DNA of 60,000 bases from the NCBI GenBank assembly GCA_949358305.1, contig OX442314.1:43596581-43656580 (forward strand), given 5' to 3'. Position 1 is the stretch's first letter, and every line of letters starts with the position of its first letter. Under the pieces are notes generated by a model, which did no database searches, had not been told where the DNA came from, and saw only the letters and a program-made list of their open reading frames with translations. Shown one piece after another: positions 43,115 to 54,913 of the stretch. This stretch comes from Strigamia acuminata. Lineage: Eukaryota; Arthropoda; Chilopoda; Geophilomorpha; Linotaeniidae. The translations under genes were made by a program, and so were the position numbers.

Positions 43115-44099
43115 TGTGGTGATCTCAAAATATTTCACCAACTTAGAAGATAAAATTAATTGTCTTCTAATTAATTTGACTGTGGCACACGCCAAGTCAG
43201 ATCATGTGACCGAGGAGAGAAATCCTCTCTAGGCACATATCACCCCAGGTTGTTCGGGGTGAAGACGGTTATTAACCGTTATGGTGCAATATGGTGTAAT
43301 AACCACTAGTTGCACCCATTTGAGCTAAGTGCGCAGGTTTTCTGCGCAATATTGAAGCGTGCCGGGCTCGCGCCTTGGCTCAAATCGGGACTCTTGACAA
43401 AATACACATACCTCAAACATCACTGCTTTTTCCTCCTCTGAATTAGTATTGATAGTGGACCGTGTATCCCAAGTTTCACCAGCTTGCTTTGTAACAACTT
43501 ACAAAGCCAGCTATCCTGCTTGAATTAGTCGTAGCTAATTCCAGCAAACGTAACGAGAAGTTTCCTGATCCAAGTGAACCATCGCCATCGTTGCCGCGCG
43601 AACGGCAACCATCGCCATCGTACCTGGACCAGACGCCTACAGTCGTCAACCACCGCCGCCGAGCCGTCGCACGAGCCGTAGAAGAAACCCACGAGAACCA
43701 TCGTCTTCGACCATCGTTCGTGAGTTTGCAGAACGAAGACAATTTGCCTTCGCCTAACAACTTCGAGTTGTTTAAGTGCCATTTTGACGCTTTGTAGCTT
43801 GCAACAGTCGTTGCAAGCATTTCCATTGTTTTCCCGCTCATTCTTTCGCGACTTGTCGCATTTTGTAAAATTACTTATTTAAATTAATAAATATATATTT
43901 TTCCTATCAAAACTAGTCATTGTAATTAAACGAATAAAAAGTGTATATTTTATTGATAAAAGTGTCTTTTTATTTTTCCTACTATAAACTTAACCCTAGA
44001 CAAGTTTATGGCCGCTGATTGTAAGTCTTTTATAGCATTCACCTGCGGTTTCAGGCTTATTATTTAGTAATAAGTTTGATATCAACCCGGATCGCAGCA
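43115..44099 (+). repeat. Gypsy-B 5' LTR (985 bp)
   Basis: TGTGGTGATCTC to ATCGCAGCA. Stem-loops: 43486-43507 (GCTTTGTAA arms), 43522-43541 (GAATTAG arms), 43756-43772 (AACAACT arms), 43797-43818 (GCTTGCAAC arms) and 44056-44074 (CTTATTA arms). By eye it resembles the gypsy-A LTR more than its own 3' LTR. Confidence 0.9.
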
Positions 44100-44101
44100 C
44101 G

Positions 44102-44119
44102 TGGGAGCCCGTCCGGGAT
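44102..44119 (+). other. Primer-binding site, tRNA-Pro-like
   Basis: TGGGAGCCCGTCCGGGAT, two bases after the LTR. Two mismatches to the tRNA-Pro complement. Confidence 0.6.
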
Positions 44120-44212
44120 AGTCATTGTATAAATTTTGTTAGTTAAAATTTACCCGCCATTTTTATCTTGCTTATCTTTCTTCTCTATCCTTTCTTTGTC
44201 TTCATTTGAAAA

Positions 44213-46783
44213 ATGGCGACTCCAGGCGAAAAGAGACCGAGAGGCAGACCAGCGAAGAGACGAGTGGCGATCGATCTACCAGCCGTGGATCAAGAAGTGA
44301 CTGAGTCACAAGAACTGTTTGAAGCCATGGATCAAACAGCTAACTGTAACTCGGCACAGTTAATCGTGAATGAATTCACGCAAGCGTTGGAGCGACAACA
44401 GCCATCCCCGCCCAGCGGCCAGTTGGACTTAAATAACCCAACTGGAAGTGGCCGTTCCAAGTCGCAAAACGATGATTTGAATTTACGAATTCAATCATCA
44501 AGTGCGGAGCACTCGCTGAATTCATCACCAGTTCAAGGTGCAGCGCATCAAGATTCAGAGAACTCCAATATGGAAGTTTCTCATTCTCCCGTGCGTGTCA
44601 CCATGATGGAGCAAGCAGCAAGAGCTAAGCGATTAGCACAACGAGAAAATGAAGTATTTCTCGCTCGACAGCAGTCCGTAATTGATGCTGGTCAAGCCGC
44701 CAAAAGTCAAAGCACTGCAGAGCAGTTATTGCGTGCCGACTTAGCTGCGCAAGCTCGTGAAAACGAAATTCTTCGCGCAGATCTATTGACGGTACAAGAG
44801 AACTTTGCAGTAGTCGTACAAAAAGTACAAGACGTTTGTGGCGAAGATAATTTTGCAAAGCCAGCCCCAGTTTTGCAAAAAGGTGCTTCCAAATCACCTG
44901 AGTTGATTGATTTAACATCAGCTAAACCAAAAGTCAGTCGACAATCAAGTTGGACTGACAGTGATGACTCACGCAGTAGTCGTGGAAGCCGTAATAGGCA
45001 TCACAGTCGCAAAAAGCGAAAGCGACAACCAGACCCGACCGAATATCATTCCCCAAAAGTTCCGCAAAATTCGGATCGATTCTTTAGCAATAGTGACCAA
45101 TTAATTGGATTGCTGGCGAAAAAGAATAAAGAACGTGAGAAACCACACGATCGTGGACGTACACGCGATAATCCGCGAGAAGGCTCACCAAAACGAGATT
45201 GTCATAACGACATCCGTGATGGGCCGAGATACCGTGGAAATCCACCAGGTGGTGACCCACCAGGTGGAGATAGTTCAGATGGACATGGAGGTGGCCACTC
45301 ACGTGACCACAATTCGAATGGCAATCGAGGTGGAAGGAGACCACCAAATGGAGACCGTCGTCCGCCAGATGGCGACGATCCTCCGGACCCTGATCCGCCG
45401 CCAAATCCGAATCATGAATCTGCGTCAGATACAGATTCCTCACACCCTAGTGTGAGAGGGCGATCTCGTCATAGAACACGTGGTAGAACTCAAAGACCCA
45501 ATTTCTACACGAAAGATGAGATTGACCAGCTGTTGAGGCAAAATGCTCAACAACAGCGAAAAAACAGAAGGGATAAAATTATTTTGCAAAAAATAAATGA
45601 ATTTACTTCTGATAAATGGACTCATCAAACAACAGATGAAAAGTTCATTAGATGGGATCGAGTTATCCCACATGCCTATAATGGAAGTTGGCAAGCAGGG
45701 TCAAACCTCTTGCTGGAAATATTCGAACTAGGCAAAGTTCACAGTTTTAGCTGTGAAGGTGCATTGGCCCATCTAGTACCAAGAATACTGGTTGGCGATG
45801 TCAAGGAGTGGTTTCGCAGGAAAGACTTCACGAAGTGGGATGACTTCGTTAAACAATTTATGTTTAAATTTGGTGAATCGAGCGAAGACATCAAGATGCT
45901 CTGGAGATGTCTTAAGCAACGAAAAGGCGAAAGCTTACATTCGTACATGCTAAGAGCAGAGAATCTGCTTGGCAGAATGCCACATGCCGTTACTGACGCA
46001 ACAGCAGATGATCAGTTCAGAGCTGGTCTCACAGAATATAGTAAAAATATTCTGATGATGTCGGACGCACCCGACCCGGGGAAATTCTCCGAGTTAAACG
46101 AGTTCATGGAGGTCAATCAACTTCGTATTGACGAAAAGTATAAAGCTTACCTGACTGATGCAGAAAGGTCAGCATACTTAAAGCGAGAGAAGAAACTCGC
46201 TGAACAAAACAATGAAACCTTTAATGGTTTGAAATTGTTGCAGCCACCTAGTTACGAAGACTTTCTAGACGAAGTGGAAGGGAAGAGTTCGAAAAAAGAA
46301 TCTTCCAAAAAGGACGTCAAAAATCCTCATTCAGTCCCTAAGTTACATGCAAATATAACTGGAGCTGAAACTCCGCCGTCTGACGCTGAAGAAGCTGAAG
46401 AGGAGGAGGAAGCAGGAGACGAGACGGTGGCTTTATTGACCAAAGCAGCGGCGTTGTTAGCAAAAAATAACCCCGTTGCAGGCAAATGGAAGCCAAGAAT
46501 GAAACCGAAAAATGTTTCATTTGACGCATCAAAGGTGAATACCGAAAGAAATTCAAAGTCACCTGCGGTGTCGCCTGAGCGCCGGTCCGACGCTCGTTCT
46601 CGTTCTGCCTCGCCAGCAGCAACGAAAAAGAAATCGCCTGCCACTGACCCATGCAACATTTGCAAAAAGTTAGGGCATTGGCAAAAAGACTGCCCATCCT
46701 CTAAAAAGGACAAACCAGTGTCAACAGCTGAGTTTGAAAAAGCAGTCGAAGTATTAACTGACTTGTTTCGAAAAAACTTGTAG
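44213..46783 (+). CDS. gag: Gypsy-B Gag, 151-codon internal deletion
   Basis: 856 residues, collinear with gypsy-A Gag except that most of the coiled coil is missing: residues running from DALREQARLEG to EKYAA are joined out in frame, with VTMM linked to EQAARAKRL. The capsid-like region and zinc knuckle CNICKKLGHWQKDC are intact. The deletion keeps the frame, so a shortened Gag could still be made. Confidence 0.92.
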   Translation: MATPGEKRPRGRPAKRRVAIDLPAVDQEVTESQELFEAMDQTANCNSAQLIVNEFTQALERQQPSPPSGQLDLNNPTGSGRSKSQNDDLNLRIQSSSAEHSLNSSPVQGAAHQDSENSNMEVSHSPVRVTMMEQAARAKRLAQRENEVFLARQQSVIDAGQAAKSQSTAEQLLRADLAAQARENEILRADLLTVQENFAVVVQKVQDVCGEDNFAKPAPVLQKGASKSPELIDLTSAKPKVSRQSSWTDSDDSRSSRGSRNRHHSRKKRKRQPDPTEYHSPKVPQNSDRFFSNSDQLIGLLAKKNKEREKPHDRGRTRDNPREGSPKRDCHNDIRDGPRYRGNPPGGDPPGGDSSDGHGGGHSRDHNSNGNRGGRRPPNGDRRPPDGDDPPDPDPPPNPNHESASDTDSSHPSVRGRSRHRTRGRTQRPNFYTKDEIDQLLRQNAQQQRKNRRDKIILQKINEFTSDKWTHQTTDEKFIRWDRVIPHAYNGSWQAGSNLLLEIFELGKVHSFSCEGALAHLVPRILVGDVKEWFRRKDFTKWDDFVKQFMFKFGESSEDIKMLWRCLKQRKGESLHSYMLRAENLLGRMPHAVTDATADDQFRAGLTEYSKNILMMSDAPDPGKFSELNEFMEVNQLRIDEKYKAYLTDAERSAYLKREKKLAEQNNETFNGLKLLQPPSYEDFLDEVEGKSSKKESSKKDVKNPHSVPKLHANITGAETPPSDAEEAEEEEEAGDETVALLTKAAALLAKNNPVAGKWKPRMKPKNVSFDASKVNTERNSKSPAVSPERRSDARSRSASPAATKKKSPATDPCNICKKLGHWQKDCPSSKKDKPVSTAEFEKAVEVLTDLFRKNL
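46771..46777 (+). promoter_or_regulatory. -1 ribosomal frameshift site A AAA AAC
   Basis: CGA AAA AAC TTG TAG, same phase and spacing as in gypsy-A. Conserved despite the decay of this copy. Confidence 0.85.
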
Positions 46784-46803
46784 ACGCAGATCCATCAGGT
46801 CTA

Positions 46804-49800
46804 GTGGACACTGCGTCTTCTCCGAAATCGGAATCAGAGAAAGAAAATCTGAAAATACTGGAAGATGTTGGAGATGTCATTGATGAATTAATTCATCAAG
46901 TAGAACTAAAAGAAAAAGAATCTCTTGAAGTAAAAAAGGAGATTGTCGGCGAAACCCCGACTGAAGAAGACACTTCCGATATTAACCTTCCCATAGCCAT
47001 GGTAGGTCAAAAAAATTACAGAAGTGGAAAAATCACTGTAATTCTTTTTTTTCTGATAATTAATTAATGAGGTTAACTTGTATTCCTCAAAAACTTTTTT
47101 TTCTTATTTTATAATGTCTAAATACAAATAGTTTTTCAATTATTATTAAGATAATTTAATATTTATAACATAAAACACCCTTAATGGGAGCGCCGTACAC
47201 TGCTTTGCCATCTGTTTGCACTAGGTGGCGTATTAAAATTAGTCCTAAAACATGTGCTTTTACCAGGAAAAATGCGATTGCACCAGGAAAAATGTGATTC
47301 TGCACATGCGCAGAAGCATTTTAAAAGAAGGCCGATTTGACCGACCTTAGCTAGCAATGGTGGAAACTAGGCTTGGCTATGGGAAGGTTAAAGATAAAGT
47401 CGTAGTTAAAGACGATAGACCAAGCTCAGTTCCAGAGACACCTGGAATTGAGGAGTGCATTAAGTTATTTGCAACTACAACTCTTGATGCCAATGAGTTA
47501 TTAGACGAACTGCCTTTGGAGCCTCCAATTACAGTTCCTCATAAATTGCGCAAGTTTGAGTGCAAAGTGGCTGGAATACCAAACAGCCATGACCTTCCAA
47601 CGTTAAAGTTAGAAACGTTAAAAGGTGTAATAACTGGTATGTTGGACTCAGGAGCAAATAAGAGCTTCCTAGCCACTTCAGTTATTAATCAATTAGGTCT
47701 AGAAGAATATCTACGACCTATCGGACCTGGTGTCAGAGTCACGACGGCAAGTGAAGAAGTCACTCCAGATGGAACAATCCATCTTTCATTTCGATGGACA
47801 CATGGCACGTTACGTCATCCGTTCATCGTAATACCAAATAAGTATCCAATGGTACTATTGGGTTGCGATTTTATGAATAAATTAAAAATCCAACCTAATC
47901 CACAGACGATGTCTTGGAATTTTACGCAACCTGTGGATGCAGATTTGCCATACATTCCACAAGCATTGTTGGAACGGTATTTGGAAAAGATAGAGGAACC
48001 CGATTCCTCATTTGTGACTTTCGCAAAAGCTTACGCTGCAAGTGTAACTCAAAGCAAAATTGATGAAGAGAATTTCATCCAAAAGTTAGTCGAAGAAGCT
48101 AACTTAAATTTGGAGCAATCTAAATTATTAGAAAAGATGTTATCCAAACATAAAAGGATTATTTCTAAAAATCCAGGTAAAACACACCTGGTTAAGCACA
48201 AAATTGAGCTTGACACGGATAAACCAATACGTGTCCCCTTCAAGAGCATAAACCCTCAAAAAAGGGAAATAATCAGACAACTTTGTCAAGACATGATTGA
48301 CAAAGGCGTAGTCGTCAAAGCTGAAGGCGATTACGGAATGAGGCCAGTCCTAGTCATGCGACCTGGAAATGACCCGCGTCTGTGTATTGATTTCCGCCCA
48401 ATCAATACACATACAAAGTACAACCCACCTCAAATGCCAACAATTGAGGAAATTCTGCGAGAAATCGGAGAATTCGAGTGGGTCAGTACGATAGATCTGA
48501 CCAAGAGATATTGGCAGATAGAATTGCGACCTGAAGACAGAGAAAAAACTGCTTTCTGGAGTCCAATGGGGAGACTAATGTTTTTAGTAATGCCTTTTGG
48601 ATTAGTAAACGCACCGACTACTTTCCACGAATTGATGGAAAAGGTTTTGGGTGACGTTTATAGAAAATTTGCATGGGCATATTTGGATGACATAATTGTT
48701 GTATCCAAATCGTTCGAAGAACACATTAAACATTTAGATATAGTGTTTAAAAAATTGGCAGAAGCTAATTTACATGCGCACCCTGGCAAGACGCATCTCC
48801 GTAGAAAAGAATTAATTTTTCTAGGCTACAAAGTAGGAGTAGAAGGACTTGCAGTAGACCCTAAAAAAGTCGCTGCAATTACGCAATTTCCGGCTCCTAC
48901 CAATCTTAAGGAATTACAAAGATTTCTAGGCATGGTGAATTTCTTTCACCGCCTAATCAAGAATTTGGCCACAGTGGCAGAACCACTAAGGCCTCTCTTG
49001 AAGAAAGATGCGGAGTTCAATTGGGAACTGCATCATCAGGCAGCATTCGACGCAATAAAAGACTTGCTTACGAATGCTGAAACAATGAAGATGCCTGACT
49101 TATACATGCCATTCATTGTTCATACTGACGCCAGTAGACAAGGGTTGGGTGCAGCCCTTACACAAAAGAAAATTGTGGATGGCCAAGAAGTCGAAATGCC
49201 ATGCGTGTATGCAAGCAGAAGCTTGCAACCCGCTGAAAAGAATTATACTGTGACAGAATTGGAATGTCTCGCAGTAGTATGGGGATTGCGCAAATTTCGC
49301 CCATATTTAGAGTACACTACATTCACTGTACAAACGGATCACCAAGCACTTAAGTGGTTGATGTCGTTATCTGACCCGTCGGGCAGATTAGCTCGTTGGC
49401 AAATGGAGCTGATGGCGTATTCGTTCAAAATACAGTACGTCAAAGGTCCGCTAAATGTAATAGCAGACGCATTGTCACGTGCACCTGTCAGCGCACCTGA
49501 CGAACCAGAAGACGATGGCGATAATGATGATTTATTATCATATTGTCCATCTGCTTGCCGAAGTTGGCAAATGGGAAAATTGAACGAATTACCCAAGTCG
49601 ATAATAGTCAATGAAAGTGATCAAGCATTAATTAATTTTTGTATTAATATGCATGATCCGTCAGGAACCCCTGACGTCGAATTAAGAGCCATGATGGCTA
49701 AAAAATTCGAGCTGCCAACAACAAATGTTTTAATTAAAGCATTTGCAGCTAAAATTGCTAAACAATTGGAATGTGATCCTCCAACGAGAGATGACATTAT

Positions 49801-51436
49801 TGCAGCGCAAAAAGCAGACAAATTTTGCCAACATATTCGCAATTACTTATTAAATAAGCAATATCCAAGTTACATAGTAACTCGTCTTCAAAGAAGAAAT
49901 TTTGAAAGACACGCGAGTACTTATCTCATTGAAGAAGATATGTTACTCCATTATCATCCTACCTCCACAGATGAATTAGGAGAGGATGGTAGGGCACTTA
50001 AAGTTGTCGTGCCAAGAAAATTGATTTATAAAATCATTTGGTTGATGCACGGACATCCACTGTCCGGCCACCCAGGCATTGCGAGGACGATGTACAGAAC
50101 TCGAAGAGTTTATACCTGGAAAGGTATGAAACGTGATATTACACGTTTTATTCAGCATTGTCAAGGATGTCAGGCCTGTAAGCCGAGATCGAAGACAGAA
50201 ATAGAAGGCGCTCAGATTGGACCATTTGGACCATTTGACTGCCTCAGTGTGGATTTGTCTGGTCCCAAACCAAGAACCAGAAAAAACAATACCCACATTT
50301 GCGTCATCGTAGATGTCGCTACACATTGGCCCGAATTATTTCCAATGTGTAATCCAACGGCAATGAAAGTTGCCAACACAATTTATCACTTATCAATAAC
50401 TTTTGAATTTCCAAGACAAATTATAAGTGATAATGGACCTCAATTTCGATCACAGGTCTATAAAGAATTTTGCAAAAAATTCGACATGTCGCGAACACCG
50501 ACATCGATTTATCATCCACAAAGCAATCCTGTGGAGAGAACCAATCGAGATATTAAATATTTAGTTTCGATTTATTTAGATATTCACGACCAATGGGATG
50601 AGTATCTACGCGAATTTGCATTCAGTTTAAGAACAACTGTAACAAGAGGCAGAGATTATTCTCCAGCTTTCTTAAATTTTTTCCGAGAATTAAGAATTCC
50701 TTGGGATCCAAGAATTCCGGAGGGAATTTTAGTCATTGACCCAAAAAATCCGCATTTATATGTTCAGAAATTAGAAGCAATAATTGCAGAGACGTATCAG
50801 CATATGATGTCTCACGTCTTAAATTTAAGACGCCGTGTCGAAGCTGAAAAATCAGATAAGAAATTCGACAACTTCAGACAAAATGATTTAGTCTGGCGAG
50901 AGTCTCATATTCTCTCAAATGCCGCTAAAGGAATAGCAGCAGGCATTTCACCAAAAAGGAATGGGCCTTATGTAATTGTCAAAAGGTTACAAGGAGGCGC
51001 CTTTCAACTTCGACGGCTGAGTGATAATAAAATTTATCCAGCTGTTCACGGCACTGAATTAATGCCGTACTTTCCCGTTTTCAACCAAGAAATTTGGCTG
51101 GAAGGGGAGGAAGTGGGTCAAAAAACAAAAAATATTGTTAACACCTTGGATGATGCTGAATTATCCAAAATTCCTGTCGAAAACACGGAATCGAGTGAAA
51201 GATCAAAACTCAAAAATAACGAAGTCGATGAAATAAACAAGCGACTTGAAAATGTTTCTCTTGATGAAAATCTAGAAAAGGAAATGTTTTTAGAAAAAGA
51301 GAAAATTTCAAACAATGAAGAAAATAACTCATCTGACATTGGAGACGATGCTGATGACAATCTAAACAAGTTGGATTGTACTTCGCGAAAGTCAAAGTAC
51401 AACTTGAGATCTCGCGTTCCGCGAGTCAAGACATAG
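46804..51436 (+). pseudogene. pol: Gypsy-B Pol, broken by a MITE
   Basis: The frame starts as in gypsy-A, but after about 60 codons a 402-bp MITE (46986-47387) introduces stops. The remaining 1350 or so codons stay open with protease LDSGAN, reverse transcriptase YLDD, RNase H HTDAS, integrase HCQGCQACK and the D,D,E core, ending with the KYNLRSRVPRVKT tail lost from gypsy-A. Reverse transcriptase has KRYWQI where gypsy-A has KGYWQI, replacing a usually conserved glycine. A full-length product is not possible without removing the MITE. Confidence 0.88.
46986..47387. mobile_element. TTAA-flanked MITE (piggyBac-like)
   Basis: Ends CCTTCCCATAGCCA and its inverse, flanked by TTAA (46982-46985 and 47388-47391). 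Gypsy-A has the empty site (with TTCA). TTAA duplication and CCY/GGG-type ends fit piggyBac. 402 bp, non-coding, with an internal CACTAGGTGGCG. Confidence 0.8.
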
Positions 51437-51702
51437 CGTTGACTTTCACCTTTTGGGTTTACCCAAAAGATCCGAGAGAGCAATCTCGTGACGTCATTCG
51501 TAGTCCACACTCGAATGACAACGTTCACAATGCGTTATAATTTGTGACGTCATTCGGTGTCACCGAAACAAGTTCGTTTCTCCAATCAACGAACTTAGCC
51601 ACTTTTCCGATAAGTTTTGAAGTGGATGCATCGACTCCGATACAGCACGACAGTTTTTCTTGATTCAGCAAACTGTAAGTAATTTTTCTGAAAGAAAAAT
51701 TA

Positions 51703-52131
51703 CCGTATTACCCCGCATATTGCCGCATGCCGGTGTAGTGCGAGTATTACCGGCATGCCGATAAACCCCGTTTTTAACGGCATGCTGGTGTAAATGAATG
51801 CGAATTTTTTTTTGACCAATAGTAGTACTCTACCGGTATCATACAACAACTGGTCCATTACACGTTTGCTTCACGGTGCATAAAGTGTTTGTTTGCATTG
51901 ACTGCATTCGTTTTTTCAATAATGGAAGTGGTTACTACAGCAACAAACAAACGCAAAAGGTTTAGCTATGTGTTTGTGTTGTTAATGTTCTTTTTAAATA
52001 AAATAAAAAATTCACTTATACCGGCATGTTTCGGTCTATACCGGCATGCCGGTATAGACTTTTTACGCGCCATTTGAAAACCGTCATAAATCCATGCCCA
52101 ACGGCATGCAGCAATAGGCGGGGTAATACGG
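51703..52131. mobile_element. TA-flanked MITE with GGCATGCC motifs
   Basis: Ends CCGTATTACCCCGC and its inverse, flanked by TA (51701-51702 and 52132-52133). The empty site is seen in gypsy-A at about 226-232. It carries seven or so CGGCATGCCG-like palindromic motifs. Lies between pol and the third ORF, so it does not interrupt coding. Confidence 0.8.
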
Positions 52132-52209
52132 TAGATAAATATATTTAATATAATTTATTAATTCTTTCTAGCCGAAAGAATTTCTTTTTCGACGCGAAAA
52201 AGAAGGAGA

Positions 52210-54861
52210 ATGGCAGACGACGAAGTCAACCTCCATGCGGACGATGAAATGCCGATGGAAGGAGCCGGTAACGACGTCCAATTATCGTTACAAGAGAGGG
52301 TAAATTAGTAAAATAATTTTTACCTAGTGTTTCAGTCAGAAAAATTGAGTAATTTCACTTTTCCTGACTTCAAACACAAGCCGCTAAAAAATAAAAATGG
52401 CGGCTATAAACGTCACGTGCTTCAAGCATGTGCGAAGGGAGTTGCCATGACAACCAACATCCCTTAGTGGCTCACGGCCACAAGCGCTAAGCTTAAAAAA
52501 TATTTCAAATAAGAAATTATTTGTTTATTTTTAAAATAAACTAATTTATTTATTTATTTTTTTTGTCGAATATAGATCGAGAGGGATCGAGAGACGCCGT
52601 TTGCGCTCCCCGATCATGTGCCGACCCAACACCCGCTGATTTTTCGAGCGGCATTGCCCGAAAAGATTAGGCGACTGAAAACGGCAAACAACACGTGGTG
52701 GAAGTTGCGCCACGACTTCTCAAAGTCCGCCCTGCAAGGTCTTGGAGCAAAAGGCCGGTTCATCGAGCGCCTTCACGTCGACGGAGTCGACGAAATCGAG
52801 TGGACGCTCGACGAGAGCCCCCCAGGACCACTAGCTGCCGACCTGCTGCACAACCAGTGGCCAGTGACGCCACGAGAACGTCACGAGCGCAGAAGAGCGC
52901 TAAAGAGTACCGGAATTAATTACGGTGCTCTCAACCAAGTGAGGAAGAACCTCAAGACGACACAACGCGAAGTCGTCCAACGGTATCGCAAATCCGTTCG
53001 TGACGGGAACCCGCAACTTCCCGCCACACAAACCGAGCTCCACCAGTTGGCGCTCGCGGGGTGCTTCAATGATTTTCCGGGATTCTTCCCGTCGAAAGCA
53101 CTCCGAGCTGCCGCAGTGCAGCTTCGCGTCGACGAAAATCGACAACTGGCTCAAGAACACGAGGCAGAAGAGCAAGCGCGTTGCGCTCTCCCTTTTTATC
53201 AAGAAGATGAAATTCCGGCCCCAGCGGCCGTCAATCCTCCGCCGCAAGACGAGGATTTGAGGGTGGGGCAACTCCCTCCGCCGGTTCCAGTCCGACCGAT
53301 GTTCCGCGAATCGAGCCGCGATCGGGAAGAACGACAGAGGCGATCGCGCCCATATTCGACTGAAGCACCGCCACCACGCCCGCAGTCACGACGAGGACGG
53401 ACCCCAGAGTCATTCGGCTCGTCGTCTTCGTTAAGCTTCGAATCGGACTCCACGTTTAAGTCCGCACGCAGTAGTCGAACCGCCTCCACGTTCAAAGTGG
53501 ACAACCCGGCTACTCCATACGCCATGAGACGTGTCGTCGGTGATATCTCTCCCGACTGTAGCGTGCCTGTACCTGGACACGCTAGCCGCTTGCCCGAGCA
53601 TAGATATGCTCCTCGCTTGCCGGCTGGAGTTAGTAACCTGCAGCTCCGGCCATTTTTCAGTGAGTCATTCGGACCACAATGGACCTGCTACGAGCAGCAA
53701 CCCATTAGAGCGCAGCAGGAAGTGCTCCAAAAGCTGGACGCATATCAAAGCGCCCAGATCGCCGAGTCGCAGAAGGACTGGCAGAGATTGGCTGAAAGGC
53801 TAGAGCTCTCAGACATCAAGACCATTGATGATCCCCGTCTGATGGACTTTCAGCGTCAGCTAATTCCGGGGATGACTAGGGTGTTGTACCCTGGTGTTCT
53901 TCCTTCGCCAGGACAGGCGTTGGCGGCCATTACATACTTATGGACCGCTCCGATGGGCCTGTCGGAGAAGAAAATCGAGCTGTGGTACCACATCCGGCTC
54001 GACCCGCCTACGATCTTGGCCGAGCTAATTAAGCAAGTCGTAGCAAACGGCGAGACCGAAGAAGAGGCCGCCGTTCGGTTACGAACCGAGTGGTCCTTTG
54101 CGAAGGCCACGGCGCAAATGGCCGGAAGAACACCGCTTCCAGTTACGAGCGCCACAGCAGCCGCGTCACTAGCTGCTTTCCAGTCGGCCCAAGAAGGCGC
54201 TGGATGTTCGTTTTGGCAGGAGAACGCCGGAAGTTCTCAAACTCCAGCCGGAGTTCAACGGGCAGTCGAACCCCGTAGGCTCCCCGGAGTTGGTCGAGCG
54301 CAGGGACGAGGCGTCACACCCTCGTCAACCTCCGCACCCGCGTTGGTTTTCTTGGGCTCGCCGAGCCATTTCGACGATGCCACGACGGAAGACTCACGTC
54401 CACCGCCACCGCCGCCACCAGCCAAGCCGGAGAAGACGGTTAAGCCGCTGAAGAAAGAGTCGGCATACAAGACTCTAATGCGCCTGTATCCGCACTTCTA
54501 TTTGACGCCGGATACGCGAACACTGCTTAGCAACAATCACAAGTTTTCGAGGCAGGTGTTTATGTGGCTCGAAGACCACATTCGGGTGTTAAACCCACCA
54601 TCGGTGCTCCATGACCGACTCCTGAGAGCACGATTGGCGCCAGAGGATCCGATAGAGTTTGCGGCGCTAGGATTTTTCAACCGAGCGAACTCGGCAAGAA
54701 TCATCCAGGTTTGGCTTCATGTCAACCCTGGAATGGTCTCCGGACCAAACGCAGGTCGCGACCTGTGTATCGTCAATGAGCGGTCCAATCCGAAGGACGA
54801 CGCCACGGACATGATGCGCCCGTTGACGCCTGAGCGAACTCAGAGCATGGACGAATCATAA
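52210..54861 (+). CDS. Gypsy-B third ORF, spliced, unknown function (791 aa)
   Basis: Exon 1 is 52210-52299 (30 codons, donor gtaaat); exon 2 is 52576-54861 after a TATAG acceptor. Both borders are phase 0 and a stop (TAG) directly precedes exon 2 in frame, so splicing is needed. The product is hydrophilic. It has a basic N-terminal third (about residues 50-170, containing NNTWWKLRHDFSKSA), a Ser/Pro/Arg-rich middle (about 230-330), a mainly helical region (about 390-540) and a C-terminal domain starting YKTLMRLYPHFYL. There is no signal peptide or membrane anchor, so it is not an Env despite its position. Codon use is GC-rich, unlike the AT-rich gag-pol. No family was recognised. Confidence 0.8.
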
Positions 54862-54900
54862 ATTGGTTCGTTCATTTTCTCTCCATGTAAGATTCGTCTT

Positions 54901-54913
54901 AAATGGGGGGATG
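54901..54913 (+). other. Polypurine tract
   Basis: AAATGGGGGGA lies directly before the 3' LTR, the expected plus-strand primer site. Confidence 0.75.

Noticed and set aside
52576-54861. Envelope protein
   Set aside because: No signal peptide, membrane segment or furin-type site; hydrophilic and Pro/Arg-rich.
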